Positions 53,531-63,190 of a DNA stretch of 64,000 nt are shown piece after piece. Position 1 is the stretch's first letter. The number at the start of each line of letters is the position of its first letter. Source of the DNA: Acididesulfobacillus acetoxydans (GTDB lineage Bacteria; Bacillota; Desulfitobacteriia; Desulfitobacteriales; Desulfitobacteriaceae); NCBI RefSeq assembly GCF_902729405.1, contig NZ_LR746496.1, positions 1-64,000 of the forward strand, written 5' to 3'. A program made the translations under genes and the position numbers. Below the pieces are notes generated by a model. The model was given only the letters and a program-made list of their open reading frames with translations. It had not been told where the DNA came from and searched no databases.

Positions 53531-54418
53531 CTATCTCGTTTCATAAAGCTTGCCTACGGGGTAATGGATCCCTTCCCGAATCATCCCCTCTAAAATTTCC
53601 GTCTCCGTCAAGGTTCCTGCCGCATCAAATTCGGGCCCGGCCAGGGAAACCAGCGCATAACTATCCGGCGTCAACTCTTCCACGACCCGGACCAAGGGAA
53701 CTTCCCTGCGGACGGTCAGCCAGCGGCTGGGCATCAGCCCCTTGCGTACCAGGTCCTCCTTCTTGTGCGTAAGCTGGCGCAGAAAAACCAGCCGCGCCGT
53801 CGCAACCTCCTTCCCGGCTGCCAGCCAAAAAAAACCCGCCAAGAAGAGGAAAAAGAGAGGTCCTTCCCGCAAGCCGCTCCGGGCCCAAATCGTGAGCGCC
53901 AAAACGGCTAAACCGCCCCCCAGCCACTGCCCCGCCCGGGCCAGAAACCGTGTCGTCTTGACAAATCCGAACGAACCAGACAAGAGTGCTCTTAACACCC
54001 TGCCGCCGTCCAGGGGTAGAACCGGCAGGAGATTGAAAACCGCCAGCCAAAAATTGTAGCGAATAAAATCCGCCGCCCAGAGGCCCTGCCATAGCCCCTG
54101 CCGGCGCAAGACTTCTGCCGTGCCCAGAAGCGCCGCATTAAAAAACGGCCCTGCCAAGGCCATGAGAGCCTCCTCACGTTTACGCCCTTCGAAGACATCA
54201 TCGCAGAGCGCCACCCCGCCCATAGGAAAGATTTCCAGCCCCTTCACCCTGATGCCATGGGCCTTTCCCACCAGCACATGGGCCGTTTCATGCCCTATCA
54301 CCAGGGCAAAGACCAGAAGAGCCTGGGGTCCCAGCCCCAAAACCCAGTAAAAGGCCAGCATCACGAAAAAAGTGGGATGCACTTTGAGCTGAACGCCGCC
54401 TATCGTTCCCACCTGCAA
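53531..54418 (-). CDS. spoIVFB: site-2 protease, stage IV sporulation protein FB-like
   Basis: Intramembrane M50 zinc protease, 295 residues. HEXXH in VIGHETAHVLVG, third ligand in NLLPVLPLDGGRVL, membrane helices between, and a C-terminal CBS-like soluble region. In sporulation it cleaves pro-sigma-K in the outer forespore membrane. It follows the SpoIVFA-like gene. Start is TTG at 54418 or, with better spacing, GTG at 54412. Confidence 0.88.
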   Translation of the reverse strand: MQVGTIGGVQLKVHPTFFVMLAFYWVLGLGPQALLVFALVIGHETAHVLVGKAHGIRVKGLEIFPMGGVALCDDVFEGRKREEALMALAGPFFNAALLGTAEVLRRQGLWQGLWAADFIRYNFWLAVFNLLPVLPLDGGRVLRALLSGSFGFVKTTRFLARAGQWLGGGLAVLALTIWARSGLREGPLFFLFLAGFFWLAAGKEVATARLVFLRQLTHKKEDLVRKGLMPSRWLTVRREVPLVRVVEELTPDSYALVSLAGPEFDAAGTLTETEILEGMIREGIHYPVGKLYETR

Positions 54419-54491
54419 CCTCTACACCCCCAAACCCCGTTTTCGGTGCGTCGTTGTTATGAACAGCCGAACGGCTGCCCCGGAGATCAGA

Positions 54492-55241
54492 TTAGGGTTT
54501 GCCCGGAGGAGGAATCAAATAGGGCAAGGGATTTAACGGCCTGTTGTCTTTGCGCAGTTCAAAATGGAGCCACGGCTCTTTCAAGGGTGCCGACAAACCC
54601 ACCGTCCCCACGGTTTGGCCTTGCTTCACCCGTTCTCCCCGGGTCACGGCCACGTCGCCCAAATTGCCCAAGACGGTGCTCCAGCCGTTTCCCAGATCCA
54701 ACTTGACCACCTTGCCCAGCCTGGGGTCCATAGTGACCGCACTCACAACCCCGTCATAAGGTGAAACGACCGGGGTCCCCAGCGAACTGGCGACATCGAT
54801 CCCTTCCAGAACGGCTCCGCTGCTGTCCCTCTGTCCGAAACCGGCCACGACTTTCCCCGAGACCGGCGGATAAAACCTGCCCTCCATACTGGCATCCACA
54901 GGCAGGGCGGGATTCGTGATCCCTCCCAGACCCATGACTTCTTTGGCCATTCCGTTCAGAGAAAAGAAGTAGTTGCCGCCGGCCATGGCCGCCCGGTAAG
55001 CACCCGCGACCCCTACGGACAAAGGATCTCTTCCCCCGGAACCGAAAAAAACCGTAAGAAAAAACAAGGCGGCCAGCAGGGTCTTCTTCTGCCCCCCTGT
55101 CCAGTGATCAAAAGCTCCTTGCCAACCCCGGCGACCCCTCGCCGTTTTGGCCCTCGCGGGCGGGCGCGCGTTTCGCCCCCGGCCGAGCTCCTGCACCGCT
55201 TTCTCCCATTCCCAGTCATCCCAGCGTTCATACGGGTTCAT
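54492..55241 (-). CDS. spoIVFA: M23-like protein, stage IV sporulation protein FA-like
   Basis: 249 residues: cytosolic charged segment, one membrane helix (KKTLLAALFFLTVFF), and an M23/LytM-type domain outside. The first zinc-ligand motif is degenerate: HxGxD is replaced by LEGIDVA, while LHFELR keeps one His. So it is probably a non-catalytic scaffold that holds SpoIVFB inactive. ATG at 55241. Next to spoIVFB as usual. Confidence 0.85.
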   Translation of the reverse strand: MNPYERWDDWEWEKAVQELGRGRNARPPARAKTARGRRGWQGAFDHWTGGQKKTLLAALFFLTVFFGSGGRDPLSVGVAGAYRAAMAGGNYFFSLNGMAKEVMGLGGITNPALPVDASMEGRFYPPVSGKVVAGFGQRDSSGAVLEGIDVASSLGTPVVSPYDGVVSAVTMDPRLGKVVKLDLGNGWSTVLGNLGDVAVTRGERVKQGQTVGTVGLSAPLKEPWLHFELRKDNRPLNPLPYLIPPPGKP

Positions 55242-55313
55242 CCGGCGTCCCCTCACTTCACAACGCATTGGCGAGGCTCGTACACCTCCTACTTCAACCC
55301 TATGAAAGAGGAC

Positions 55314-55345
55314 AAAAAAAAAGACCACCCACTTTGGTCTTTTTC
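55314..55345 (-). terminator. rho-independent terminator after rodA
   Basis: Minus strand AAAGACC-(loop)-GGTCTTT followed by a long T-run, between rodA and spoIVFA. Confidence 0.85.
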
Positions 55346-55355
55346 CCCGGACAGA

Positions 55356-56489
55356 TTAGAACAAAAGCTTCTGCCGCCTCAGATTAACGCTCAAAAGTAA
55401 TCCCGCCGCCGCCATATTGGCCCACATGGTGCTCCCCCCGTAACTGATCAGAGGCAAGGGAATCCCGGTAACCGGCATGATTCCGGAGGTCATCCCGACA
55501 TTGATCAGAATGTGAAAAACGAACATGGCAACCACCCCGGTCGAAAGCAGCATCCCGTACAGATCCCGGGATTTGGCGGCGATGCCCACCGCCCTGAGGA
55601 TGAAAATCAAATAGATAAACAAGAGAGTCACGGCCCCGATAAAACCAAACTCTTCACCGACGATCGAAAAGATAAAATCCGTATGGTGCTCGGGCAAAAA
55701 ATTAAACCGTCCCTGAGTACCCTGCCGGTAACCCTTGCCCCACAACCCTCCCGAACCGATGGCCCAGATCGATTGGGTCACATGATAGCCGCCTCCTGTG
55801 GTATCCGCCGCCGGGTTCGCAAAAATGATCAGGCGCTGCAGCTGATAGTCCTTGAGGGGAAGCGGCAAGCCGTGTGCGAAATGAAGCCAAAGAGCCAAGC
55901 CGACCACCAGGACCGTCCCCAGCACCAGTGAGCCGAACTTCCGGGGATTCGCCCCGGCGACAAACATCATGACGATAAAGATGGCGACGAAAACCATGGA
56001 TGTTCCCAAGTCCGGCTGCTTATAAACCAAAACCAGCGGGACCAGTACGAAAAGAAACGGCGCCAGGAAGTCCCGGAAGCGGTTGAGTTTTCCTTGCCGC
56101 TTCGCCAGAAAGTCCGCCAGGGTAATGATGATAAAGAGCTTAGCGAACTCCGACGGTTGGATCGAGACCGTGGACGTGATCGGAATCCAACGCGTCGCTC
56201 CTTTAGCGCTTGATCCCACAAAAAGAACCGCCGCCAGAAGTATCAGATTGATGCCGTACAGGGCCCAGGTAAACCTGCGTATTTTCTCGTAATCAAAGGC
56301 TGCGACCGCCGCGACCAAGACCAGACCCGTCACGATCCAAACCGCTTGCAGTTTGACATAGTGATACGGATGACCCGGGTCCACGTTCAGCGAGGCCGTA
56401 CTGAGAATAAACAGACTCGCTCCCAAAAGGAGGCCGAAGAAGAGCAGAAACAAAAAGTCGAGGTTTCGGAAAATGCGCCACTCGGACAT
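55356..56489 (-). CDS. rodA: peptidoglycan glycosyltransferase RodA (SEDS family)
   Basis: 377-residue polytopic membrane glycan polymerase of the elongasome. Family segments: KGATRWIPI, SIQPSEFAKL, KQPDLGTSMVF, WGKGYRQGTQGRFNFLPEHHTDFIFSI split over the extracellular loop, and GIPLPLISYGGSTM. Works with the PBP2 encoded upstream. Has its own extended -10 promoter and a downstream terminator. Confidence 0.96.
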   Translation of the reverse strand: MSEWRIFRNLDFLFLLFFGLLLGASLFILSTASLNVDPGHPYHYVKLQAVWIVTGLVLVAAVAAFDYEKIRRFTWALYGINLILLAAVLFVGSSAKGATRWIPITSTVSIQPSEFAKLFIIITLADFLAKRQGKLNRFRDFLAPFLFVLVPLVLVYKQPDLGTSMVFVAIFIVMMFVAGANPRKFGSLVLGTVLVVGLALWLHFAHGLPLPLKDYQLQRLIIFANPAADTTGGGYHVTQSIWAIGSGGLWGKGYRQGTQGRFNFLPEHHTDFIFSIVGEEFGFIGAVTLLFIYLIFILRAVGIAAKSRDLYGMLLSTGVVAMFVFHILINVGMTSGIMPVTGIPLPLISYGGSTMWANMAAAGLLLSVNLRRQKLLF

Positions 56490-56533
56490 GAGTTATCCCC
56501 TTTTACACGCAGCTTGTATTTGTCGCCGCAACC

Positions 56534-56542
56534 ATTATAGCA
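56534..56542 (-). promoter_or_regulatory. extended -10 promoter of rodA
   Basis: TGCTATAAT on the minus strand, 45 bp before the rodA start. Confidence 0.55.
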
Positions 56543-56546
56543 CATT

Positions 56547-56606
56547 CTCCTCCGCAATAAGGAGTTCGCGTTGATTTATCGCATATTCTTCGGCGCAATA
56601 AAGAAT
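56547..56606. repeat. paired hairpins upstream of rodA
   Basis: Two hairpins with different stems but similar loops: CTCCT-CCGCAATA-AGGAG (56547-56564) and ATTCTT-CGGCGCAATA-AAGAAT (56585-56606), each followed by a TCGCG/CCGCG-like stretch and TTGATTTA/CTAAATT. Looks like a degenerate duplicated element. Confidence 0.5.
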
Positions 56607-56666
56607 CCGCGCTAAATTGGATCATTCTTGGCCTCTCGCCCCAAACTGGCCCCGGCTTTTTTCTCC

Positions 56667-56951
56667 TCAGCTCCTAACGGAGTAATCCCGTTTCATGCGG
56701 GTGATCGGGATACTGGCTACCAAGGCGACCTCCCGGTCATCTTGGCTCAGGTTGACCTCCATACACGATTCATCGATATCCATATAGTTAGAGATCACCC
56801 GAATAAGATCCTCTTTCAGCTTGTTGAGCATCTGGGGGGAAATACTGGCCCGATCATGAACGAGAACAAGGCGCAGACGCTCTTTGGCAATATTCTTGCT
56901 TGAGGTGTTCTCCTTGCCCAACATGCGGTTAATGAATTCCAACAAGGACAT
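56667..56951 (-). CDS. minE: cell division topological specificity factor MinE
   Basis: 94 residues. N-terminal MinD-stimulating part (KNIAKERLRLVLVHDRASISP) and C-terminal dimer domain. Drives MinCD oscillation so that septa form mid-cell. ATG after GGAGGAGG; 23 bp after minD. Confidence 0.96.
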   Translation of the reverse strand: MSLLEFINRMLGKENTSSKNIAKERLRLVLVHDRASISPQMLNKLKEDLIRVISNYMDIDESCMEVNLSQDDREVALVASIPITRMKRDYSVRS

Positions 56952-56974
56952 ATCCTCCCCTCCTAACCGGGTGC

Positions 56975-57769
56975 CTAGTGTAAGCCAAGCAGCTTCTTGA
57001 ATTTATTCATCAGTCCGTCAGGTATATCCAGGTTCATGAGCGCAACCTGCTCACCGCGAATACGCCTCGTAATCCGCCGGTAAGCCTCGCCGGCTTTTGA
57101 CCCGCGGTCCAGCACAGCCGGCTCTCCCTTGTTCGTCGAGACAATGATACTCTCGTCCTCAGGCACGACTCCCAAAAGCTCTATGGCTAAAATATCCAGA
57201 ATGTCCGCCATGTCCATCATGTCCCCGTGTTTAACCATGAGCGGCCGGATCCGGTTGATGATCAAACGCGGATTGCTCAACTCGGACGCCTCCAAGAGAC
57301 CGATGATGCGATCGGCGTCCCGTACGGCACTCATTTCCGGAGTGGTCACGACCACCGCCCGATCCGCCCCGGCAATCGCGTTTTTGAAGCCCTGCTCGAT
57401 TCCCGCGGGACAGTCAATAATAGCGTAATCGAAGTCTGTCCTCAGCTCGTCGCTCAAGACCTTCATCTGCTCCGGGCTTACCGCCGTCTTATCTTTCGTC
57501 TGGGCCGCGGGCAAGAGATAGAGATTCTCAAAACGCTTGTCCTTAATCAAGGCCTGCCGCAGGCGGCAGTTGCCGCTCGTCACATCGACAATGTCATAGA
57601 CGATTCGATTTTCCAGACCCATAACCACATCCAGATTGCGCAAACCGATATCGGTATCAACGAGGACCACCTTTTGCCCGGCAGAAGCCAGCCCCGTTCC
57701 CAGATTAGCCGTGGTCGTGGTTTTGCCCACGCCACCTTTGCCGGAAGTCACGACAATTACCTCACCCAT
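56975..57769 (-). CDS. minD: septum site-determining ATPase MinD
   Basis: 264 residues. Deviant Walker A GKGGVGKTTTTANLG at the N-terminus, DTDIGLRNLDVVMG, and the C-terminal amphipathic membrane-targeting helix (LMNKFKKLLGLH). Recruits MinC to the membrane. Confidence 0.98.
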   Translation of the reverse strand: MGEVIVVTSGKGGVGKTTTTANLGTGLASAGQKVVLVDTDIGLRNLDVVMGLENRIVYDIVDVTSGNCRLRQALIKDKRFENLYLLPAAQTKDKTAVSPEQMKVLSDELRTDFDYAIIDCPAGIEQGFKNAIAGADRAVVVTTPEMSAVRDADRIIGLLEASELSNPRLIINRIRPLMVKHGDMMDMADILDILAIELLGVVPEDESIIVSTNKGEPAVLDRGSKAGEAYRRITRRIRGEQVALMNLDIPDGLMNKFKKLLGLH

Positions 57770-57787
57770 GTTTCCTTACTACCTCCC

Positions 57788-58462
57788 TTATCTTAACGAA
57801 CTTCTCCACATCGTGCCGGTTAAGCGTTCGACGAAGAGTTGGCCATTCTTTATTCGGGCAATTTCCGGTCCCACGGTCTCCGTTTCCTCATCGGGACCCC
57901 TGGCGACCAGATCCGCAATACGCAGCTGAGTCGGCATCAAATGGCCCGCACTCACACTTGCCCCCCTGTCACCGGCCGCGCCGGCATGCGCCACCCCGCG
58001 CAAGGTTCCTAAAACCACGATATTTCCGCCGGCAACAATCTCAGCTCCGGGGTTAACGTCCCCCAAAACTACAACATTTCCCTCGTACTGAACGCTATGG
58101 CCGGAACGCAGAGTCCGATCGACAAAAAGACACGACCCTTCCGCCATCCCCTCTTCCTGCCAGGGAGGAGACTCCTTTGGATTCAGGACGACCGCACCCG
58201 CATAGACCTCTTCGGGTTTCAGCCACCCGGCGAGTTCCACCCGATACTCGCCTAACAGTTCGCTCAGAGCCCGTAACTCCTCATCGGAATATCCCTTCTC
58301 TCCGGCAAAGCAGCGCACAGACGCCCCCCGCAAGAACTCCGTCGATTCCCTCAAATACCTTGTCAATTCTTCCAATACAACGCTGAACTCCACCCCCGGA
58401 TCAAAATAAAGTATGAGTCCGTCCCGGGTCCCCTTCAAAGCGATGTGTTCCATTCGGGTCAA
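57788..58462 (-). CDS. minC: septum formation inhibitor MinC
   Basis: 224 residues. Variable N-terminal FtsZ-inhibiting domain and the conserved C-terminal beta-helix (GNVVVLGDVNPGAEIVAGGNIVV then LRGVAHAGA). TTG start is favoured by GGAGG at 7-8 nt; the next ATG (58453) is too far from it. minCDE is a tight operon. Confidence 0.95.
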   Translation of the reverse strand: MTRMEHIALKGTRDGLILYFDPGVEFSVVLEELTRYLRESTEFLRGASVRCFAGEKGYSDEELRALSELLGEYRVELAGWLKPEEVYAGAVVLNPKESPPWQEEGMAEGSCLFVDRTLRSGHSVQYEGNVVVLGDVNPGAEIVAGGNIVVLGTLRGVAHAGAAGDRGASVSAGHLMPTQLRIADLVARGPDEETETVGPEIARIKNGQLFVERLTGTMWRSSLR

Positions 58463-58587
58463 AGCCAGTCCTCCAGTGTCTGAGAATTTTTACGTTTTTT
58501 GGGAGTGCTCGTCCATGTTCGACGCGTATTGATCTCTGAACGCTGATATAAGTTCTACAGGCTGAGGGGAATTCCCTTTTTCCCAAT

Positions 58588-58619
58588 GAAAAAAACGAGG
58601 ACCAATTTCCTCGTTTTTT
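58588..58619 (-). terminator. rho-independent terminator after pbp2
   Basis: Minus strand AAAAACGAGGA-AATTGG-TCCTCGTTTTTTT, separating pbp2 from minC. Confidence 0.88.
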
Positions 58620-58632
58620 CAACCCCGCTTGG

Positions 58633-60708
58633 TTATTTCCAACCGAAATATGCCTTAAAAGCCGCCTTACACACCATTCCGGCTGAATCCACCCCGTGAT
58701 TGGCATATTCGACAACTCCGGCGAAGGCGATCTGAGGATGATTGTAGGGCGCAAAGGCGACAAACGTCCCGTTGTACGTCTGAGCGGCCAGAGTATTCTT
58801 TGAACCCAGCTGGGCTGTTCCCGTCTTGGCCCCGCCGGAAAACCCGGGCACATCCCCGAAGATGGCTCCCGTTCCATAGGCGGTCGTATCGGACATGGCT
58901 TTCTTGACAATATCCAAATCTTTCTGGGAAACATCAAGGGTGTTTAAAAGTTTGGGCTGGTACTGCCTGATCACTTTCCCGGTCACCGGATCCGTAATTT
59001 CATTGACAATGTAGGGTTGATAATGCTTCCCTCCGTTAACAATAGTCGCCACATAATTCGCCAGCTGCAAGGGCGTATAATAGTTATATCCTTGTCCGAT
59101 GGCGTTGTTGAAGCTGTCGTAAAGGTGCCAATCGACATTTTGGGCCACCATCTGATTATACCAGACATTGGCGTCGTTCTTTTGCACCGCCTCTTCCTGC
59201 TGCAGCTTGGCTTTTTGCTTTGCATCCGTCGCCTTAGAGATCTCGGCGCCGTATTTTGTTTCAATAGCGGCCAGTTTCTCCTGCAGCAATTTCTTGTAAT
59301 AGGGTTCATAATAAGCTTTCTTCCAAGCCGGAGAAGGCGCAATCCCCTTCGCCTCGCCCGGAAGGTCCACCCCGCTGTACTCACCCAGTCCCGCCTCATT
59401 GGCCAATTGCTTCACCAGCCCGGGGTTGGCCTTAAAAACCCGGGCCCCCACGACCTGAAAATAGATGTCCGAGGACATGGCGATGGCTTTATAGAGATCC
59501 ACCTGCCCGAAATAGTTGCCTCCCCATTCGCTGAAGCCCTGAGCCTGCGCGGACGCCGAACCCAAGGAAGACTTGACATCGTTGATCGTCTCGGTCGGCG
59601 TTACGACCCCGGCTTTGAGCGCCGCCAGGGCGGTGATCATTTTAAACGTCGAGCCGGGCGCATAGAGCCCGGTCAAAGCCCGGTTGAAAGAAGCCGCGTC
59701 TTTGTCCTGAAAATACTTGTAGGCAGTCGCCGCCGAGATATTTCCGATCAGAGCGTTTGGATCCATAGCCGGTTCGGAAGCCATGGCTAGGATCTGGCCG
59801 GTGTTGACATCGATCACCACCGCCGCCCCGGCTTTGGCGTTCGGATTCTGCCGCTGCAGCCCCTTAATGATCTGCTCCAGTGAGTTCTCGACCACACTTT
59901 GGAGCTTGGCGTCCAGGGTCAGATGAATCGTTTTTCCGGGTTGAGGCTGTTTGAGCACTGTCTTAGCCACCGGACGGGCATTGTTGTCCACTTCGACTTG
60001 TTCTTCGCCTTCCACACCGCGCAGCCAAAAATCATAGGCTTTTTCCACTCCCATCTTCCCGACCATATCCCCCGGCTGGTAACGAAAACCTGCCTTCTTA
60101 GCGTCCGGATTCTCGTCGAACTGACTGATCTCCCCTTTGCTGATCTGCCGGACATAGCCGAGAACCTGCCCGGCCAAAGTGTGCTGCGGGTAATAACGGA
60201 CAGGAACCGCGTCCACGCTGACTCCCGGCAGTTCCTCCTGGTGTTCGGCCACCGTCGCGCGCAGCGTCTTGGGCACGTTCTGCAGAATCGTCATCGGCCG
60301 ATAGCGCACCCATTGATGGTCTTGAATCATGACCAGGATGTCCTCTTCAATATTCTGGACGGATTCGGCCTGATTCGGCCAGTAAGGCTTGACAAAGCCC
60401 GCCAAGCGCAAAATGACATCCTTCCAGTCCGCGCTCATCGATTTCTGCAGATCGAGCCAGTCCAAGGTCAAAGCGAATTCAGGCACACTGGTCGCCAGGA
60501 GTTCCCCGCTCCTGTCCACAATATCTCCGCGGGTCGCCGGCAGAGGTACGAGCCTCATGACATTCCCCCGCGCCATCGCCGCGTAATAAGAACCCTCCGC
60601 GATCTGCAAGTGCCACAGGTTAAAGATCAGGATGCCGAAAACCAGGAACACCACCGCCGTCAAGCCTCTCAGCCTGCGTCTGAACGGTTTGCGCTCTTTT
60701 TCCTCCAC
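58633..60708 (-). CDS. mrdA: penicillin-binding protein 2 (transpeptidase)
   Basis: 691-residue class B PBP of the elongasome, partner of RodA. N-terminal membrane helix (LTAVVFLVFGILIFNLW), PBP dimer domain (LPATRGDIVDRSGELLA), then the transpeptidase domain: STFK at about residue 349, SSD as second motif, KTGTAQ at about 622. An insertion of about 60 polar residues between about 460 and 530 (LLQEKLAAIETKYGAEISKA) is predicted helical. GTG start after GAGG. Follows mreD. Confidence 0.96.
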   Translation of the reverse strand: MEEKERKPFRRRLRGLTAVVFLVFGILIFNLWHLQIAEGSYYAAMARGNVMRLVPLPATRGDIVDRSGELLATSVPEFALTLDWLDLQKSMSADWKDVILRLAGFVKPYWPNQAESVQNIEEDILVMIQDHQWVRYRPMTILQNVPKTLRATVAEHQEELPGVSVDAVPVRYYPQHTLAGQVLGYVRQISKGEISQFDENPDAKKAGFRYQPGDMVGKMGVEKAYDFWLRGVEGEEQVEVDNNARPVAKTVLKQPQPGKTIHLTLDAKLQSVVENSLEQIIKGLQRQNPNAKAGAAVVIDVNTGQILAMASEPAMDPNALIGNISAATAYKYFQDKDAASFNRALTGLYAPGSTFKMITALAALKAGVVTPTETINDVKSSLGSASAQAQGFSEWGGNYFGQVDLYKAIAMSSDIYFQVVGARVFKANPGLVKQLANEAGLGEYSGVDLPGEAKGIAPSPAWKKAYYEPYYKKLLQEKLAAIETKYGAEISKATDAKQKAKLQQEEAVQKNDANVWYNQMVAQNVDWHLYDSFNNAIGQGYNYYTPLQLANYVATIVNGGKHYQPYIVNEITDPVTGKVIRQYQPKLLNTLDVSQKDLDIVKKAMSDTTAYGTGAIFGDVPGFSGGAKTGTAQLGSKNTLAAQTYNGTFVAFAPYNHPQIAFAGVVEYANHGVDSAGMVCKAAFKAYFGWK

Positions 60709-60724
60709 GAGACCTCACTCCCTT

Positions 60725-61234
60725 TCAGCGTTCATACTTGGCCTGGTACCTCAGCCAGCCCTGCATAAACGAGCGATGAATCCAGGGATATGTGACCAAA
60801 ACCAGGACGGCATTGTAAACGGAAACCCCCAGCACAACGCGGAAAATATCTCCCGCCGACCAACTCAGCCCAGCCCCGAACCCCAAAAAACCGATCAGGA
60901 GCTGCCCGACCGCCGTGACCAAAAAAACGAGCAAGACCGTCAAGATAAAATTTTCCCGGTACCAACGGCTGTTCAGGTAGAGGGTCAGGAGCGCCACAAC
61001 AGTCAGGGTCAGGGAGTACATACCGACAAAATGCCCCAAATAGAGATCTTCTACCAACCCCGCCCCCAAACCCCAGGCCAGAGCGCTGGCCGGCCGGCTG
61101 TGCTGAGCAATGTAGATGACGAGGAGCATGGTTAAATCCGGCTTGATTCCGGACCAGGCCAACAGGTGGAACAGCGTCCCCGGAAGAACCAAAGTGAGAA
61201 AAAGAAGAAAAGCCAAAATCAGAAAGCGTCTCAT
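60725..61234 (-). CDS. mreD: rod shape-determining protein MreD
   Basis: 169-residue membrane protein with about five helices, typical MreD size and pattern (GIKPDLTMLLVIYIAQHSRP, GLGAGLVEDLYLG). ATG at 61234 lies 1 bp after the mreC stop with GGGGG upstream. Part of mreBCD-pbp2. Confidence 0.93.
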   Translation of the reverse strand: MRRFLILAFLLFLTLVLPGTLFHLLAWSGIKPDLTMLLVIYIAQHSRPASALAWGLGAGLVEDLYLGHFVGMYSLTLTVVALLTLYLNSRWYRENFILTVLLVFLVTAVGQLLIGFLGFGAGLSWSAGDIFRVVLGVSVYNAVLVLVTYPWIHRSFMQGWLRYQAKYER

Positions 61235-61235
61235 T

Positions 61236-62126
61236 TCACTTTCCCCCAACCGTCTTCACGATATAGACTTCTTCCAGGGAATCAAAGTTCACCAGGGGGT
61301 CAATATACGCTGTTTTTAGAAGGCCGGTTTTGTCCAGCTGTACTTCTTGGACCTTGCCTACGGGTATATCCACCGGGTACACCCCTCCCAAGCCTGAGGT
61401 CAGGACCAAGTCCCCGACGTTGACCTTGTCGGCACGGCGAAACAGCATCTCCAGGTGCCCGGTCGAGGTCAGCCGCGATCCCGCCTTGTAGGTGCCCTGA
61501 ACGATGCCGAAGGTGGGGTTGCCGGAGCTCCCCCGCACCAGGGCGCTCACCTGTCCCTGCCCGTCCGTGATCAGCAGCACTTCGGCTGTCTTAGCCGTCA
61601 CGGATACCACCTTGCCTACCAAGCCCAAATTCGCGATGACCGGATCATTGACCGCCACTCCGTCCGCACTGCCCCGATTCAGGGTCAGAGTCTGATACCA
61701 GGCCGTCGGATTGCGGTCGATGATCGTCGCCCCCACCTTCGCGTACTTGTCCAGAGCGGGACTGCGAAACTCCCCTTGGTCGAGAGCCGCATAGCGCATT
61801 CCGGCCAGAATCTGTTCCTTGAGACTCAGGTTCTCCCCCGTCAGTTTGTTCACGTCCCGCCGCAGAGCCACATTTTCCTTCTCGACCTGGTCGAAGCTCC
61901 AGAGGGCGCGTGTATCTCTCTTAATCCGGTTACCCACACTGAGAATAACGTTTTCCACCGGACTCGCCAGCCGTTGGATCACCCCCCCCACCGGATTGGG
62001 AAAAGTTCGGCCCAAACCGGTCAAACGCATGCTCACCAGAATACCCAACAATAGAAAGAAGACGAGAACCGCGATTCCCGTCAGATTAACCCTTCTCCCC
62101 ACCGTGCTTTCCCCCAGCTTCCACAC
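61236..62126 (-). CDS. mreC: rod shape-determining protein MreC
   Basis: 296 residues: one N-terminal membrane helix (GIAVLVFFLLLGILVSM), coiled coil (VEKENVALRRDVNKLTGENLSLKEQ split over residues 80-105), and the two beta domains (NRGSADGVAVNDPVIANLGLVG, GDLVLTSGLGGVYPVDIPVG). Links the MreB cytoskeleton to wall synthesis. Confidence 0.96.
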   Translation of the reverse strand: MWKLGESTVGRRVNLTGIAVLVFFLLLGILVSMRLTGLGRTFPNPVGGVIQRLASPVENVILSVGNRIKRDTRALWSFDQVEKENVALRRDVNKLTGENLSLKEQILAGMRYAALDQGEFRSPALDKYAKVGATIIDRNPTAWYQTLTLNRGSADGVAVNDPVIANLGLVGKVVSVTAKTAEVLLITDGQGQVSALVRGSSGNPTFGIVQGTYKAGSRLTSTGHLEMLFRRADKVNVGDLVLTSGLGGVYPVDIPVGKVQEVQLDKTGLLKTAYIDPLVNFDSLEEVYIVKTVGGK

Positions 62127-62141
62127 TTTTCCCTCAGCCGA

Positions 62142-63158
62142 CTAACTTTTCTGCAGAGAGGAGATTTTCTTCATGATTTCGCTGTCTTCTAAAACCCGCC
62201 CCGTCCCCAGAGCGACGCAAGACAAAGGATCCTCCGCCACGTGCACCGGGATGCAGGTCTCATCCGCGATGAGTTGATCGAGATGGCGTAAGAGAGATCC
62301 TCCCCCCGCCATCATAATTCCGCGATCCATAATGTCGGCCGCCAACTCGGGCGGTGTCTTCTCTAAACAGGATTTAATCGCATCCACGATCGCCATCACC
62401 GGCTCCTGCAGGGCCTCCTGGATCTCCTCCGCCGTCACTTCAATGGTCTTGGGCAGTCCGGTCAAAAGGTCCCGGCCGCGTACCGCATAAGTAATCCCTT
62501 TTTCCGCCATATAAGCCGAACCGATCTCCGTCTTGATGTCCTCGGCGGTACGGTAACCGACCATGAGGTTGTAACGGCGTTTGATGTGCGCCACGATGGC
62601 GTCGTCCATCTCATCCCCTGCCACCCGGATAGAGCGGCTGGTCACGATCCCTCCCAGAGAAATTACGGCCACTTCGGTGGTGCCGCCGCCGATATCGACA
62701 ATCATGTTTCCGGTCGGCTCACTGACCGGCAACCCCGCCCCAATAGCGGCCGCCATAGGTTCCTCCATAATGATGGGGTCTTTAGCTCCCGCCGCCAGCG
62801 CGGCTTCTTTCACCGCCCGTTCCTCAACAGGCGTCACCCCGGAGGGAACGCAAATCACCACCCGGGGACGGGCGAAAGGCGAATCGGAACCCAGAGCCCG
62901 GGAAATAAAATATTTCAGCATTTTCTGGGTTACGTTAAAATCCGATATGACTCCGTCTTTGAGGGGACGAATGGCCACGATGTGACTGGGCGTGCGCCCG
63001 ATCATTTCTTTCGCCTTGTCTCCCACAGCGAGGGGGGCCTTATTGTCCATATCCATGGCGACGACCGACGGTTCCCGCACGACGATTCCCTTCCCGCGCA
63101 CGTGGACCAAGGTGTTGGCCGTACCCAAGTCGATCCCTAAATCTTTGCCAAAGCGCAT
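62142..63158 (-). CDS. mreB: rod shape-determining actin homologue MreB
   Basis: 338 residues, full length. Actin-type phosphate loops [17 protein letters not shown] and [14 protein letters not shown], and [13 protein letters not shown]. Forms membrane-bound filaments that guide RodA/PBP2. 15 bp ahead of mreC and 32 bp after radC. Confidence 0.98.
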   Translation of the reverse strand: MRFGKDLGIDLGTANTLVHVRGKGIVVREPSVVAMDMDNKAPLAVGDKAKEMIGRTPSHIVAIRPLKDGVISDFNVTQKMLKYFISRALGSDSPFARPRVVICVPSGVTPVEERAVKEAALAAGAKDPIIMEEPMAAAIGAGLPVSEPTGNMIVDIGGGTTEVAVISLGGIVTSRSIRVAGDEMDDAIVAHIKRRYNLMVGYRTAEDIKTEIGSAYMAEKGITYAVRGRDLLTGLPKTIEVTAEEIQEALQEPVMAIVDAIKSCLEKTPPELAADIMDRGIMMAGGGSLLRHLDQLIADETCIPVHVAEDPLSCVALGTGRVLEDSEIMKKISSLQKS

Positions 63159-63190
63159 TATTGAATAACCCCTTCCCTGAACCAGACTAC

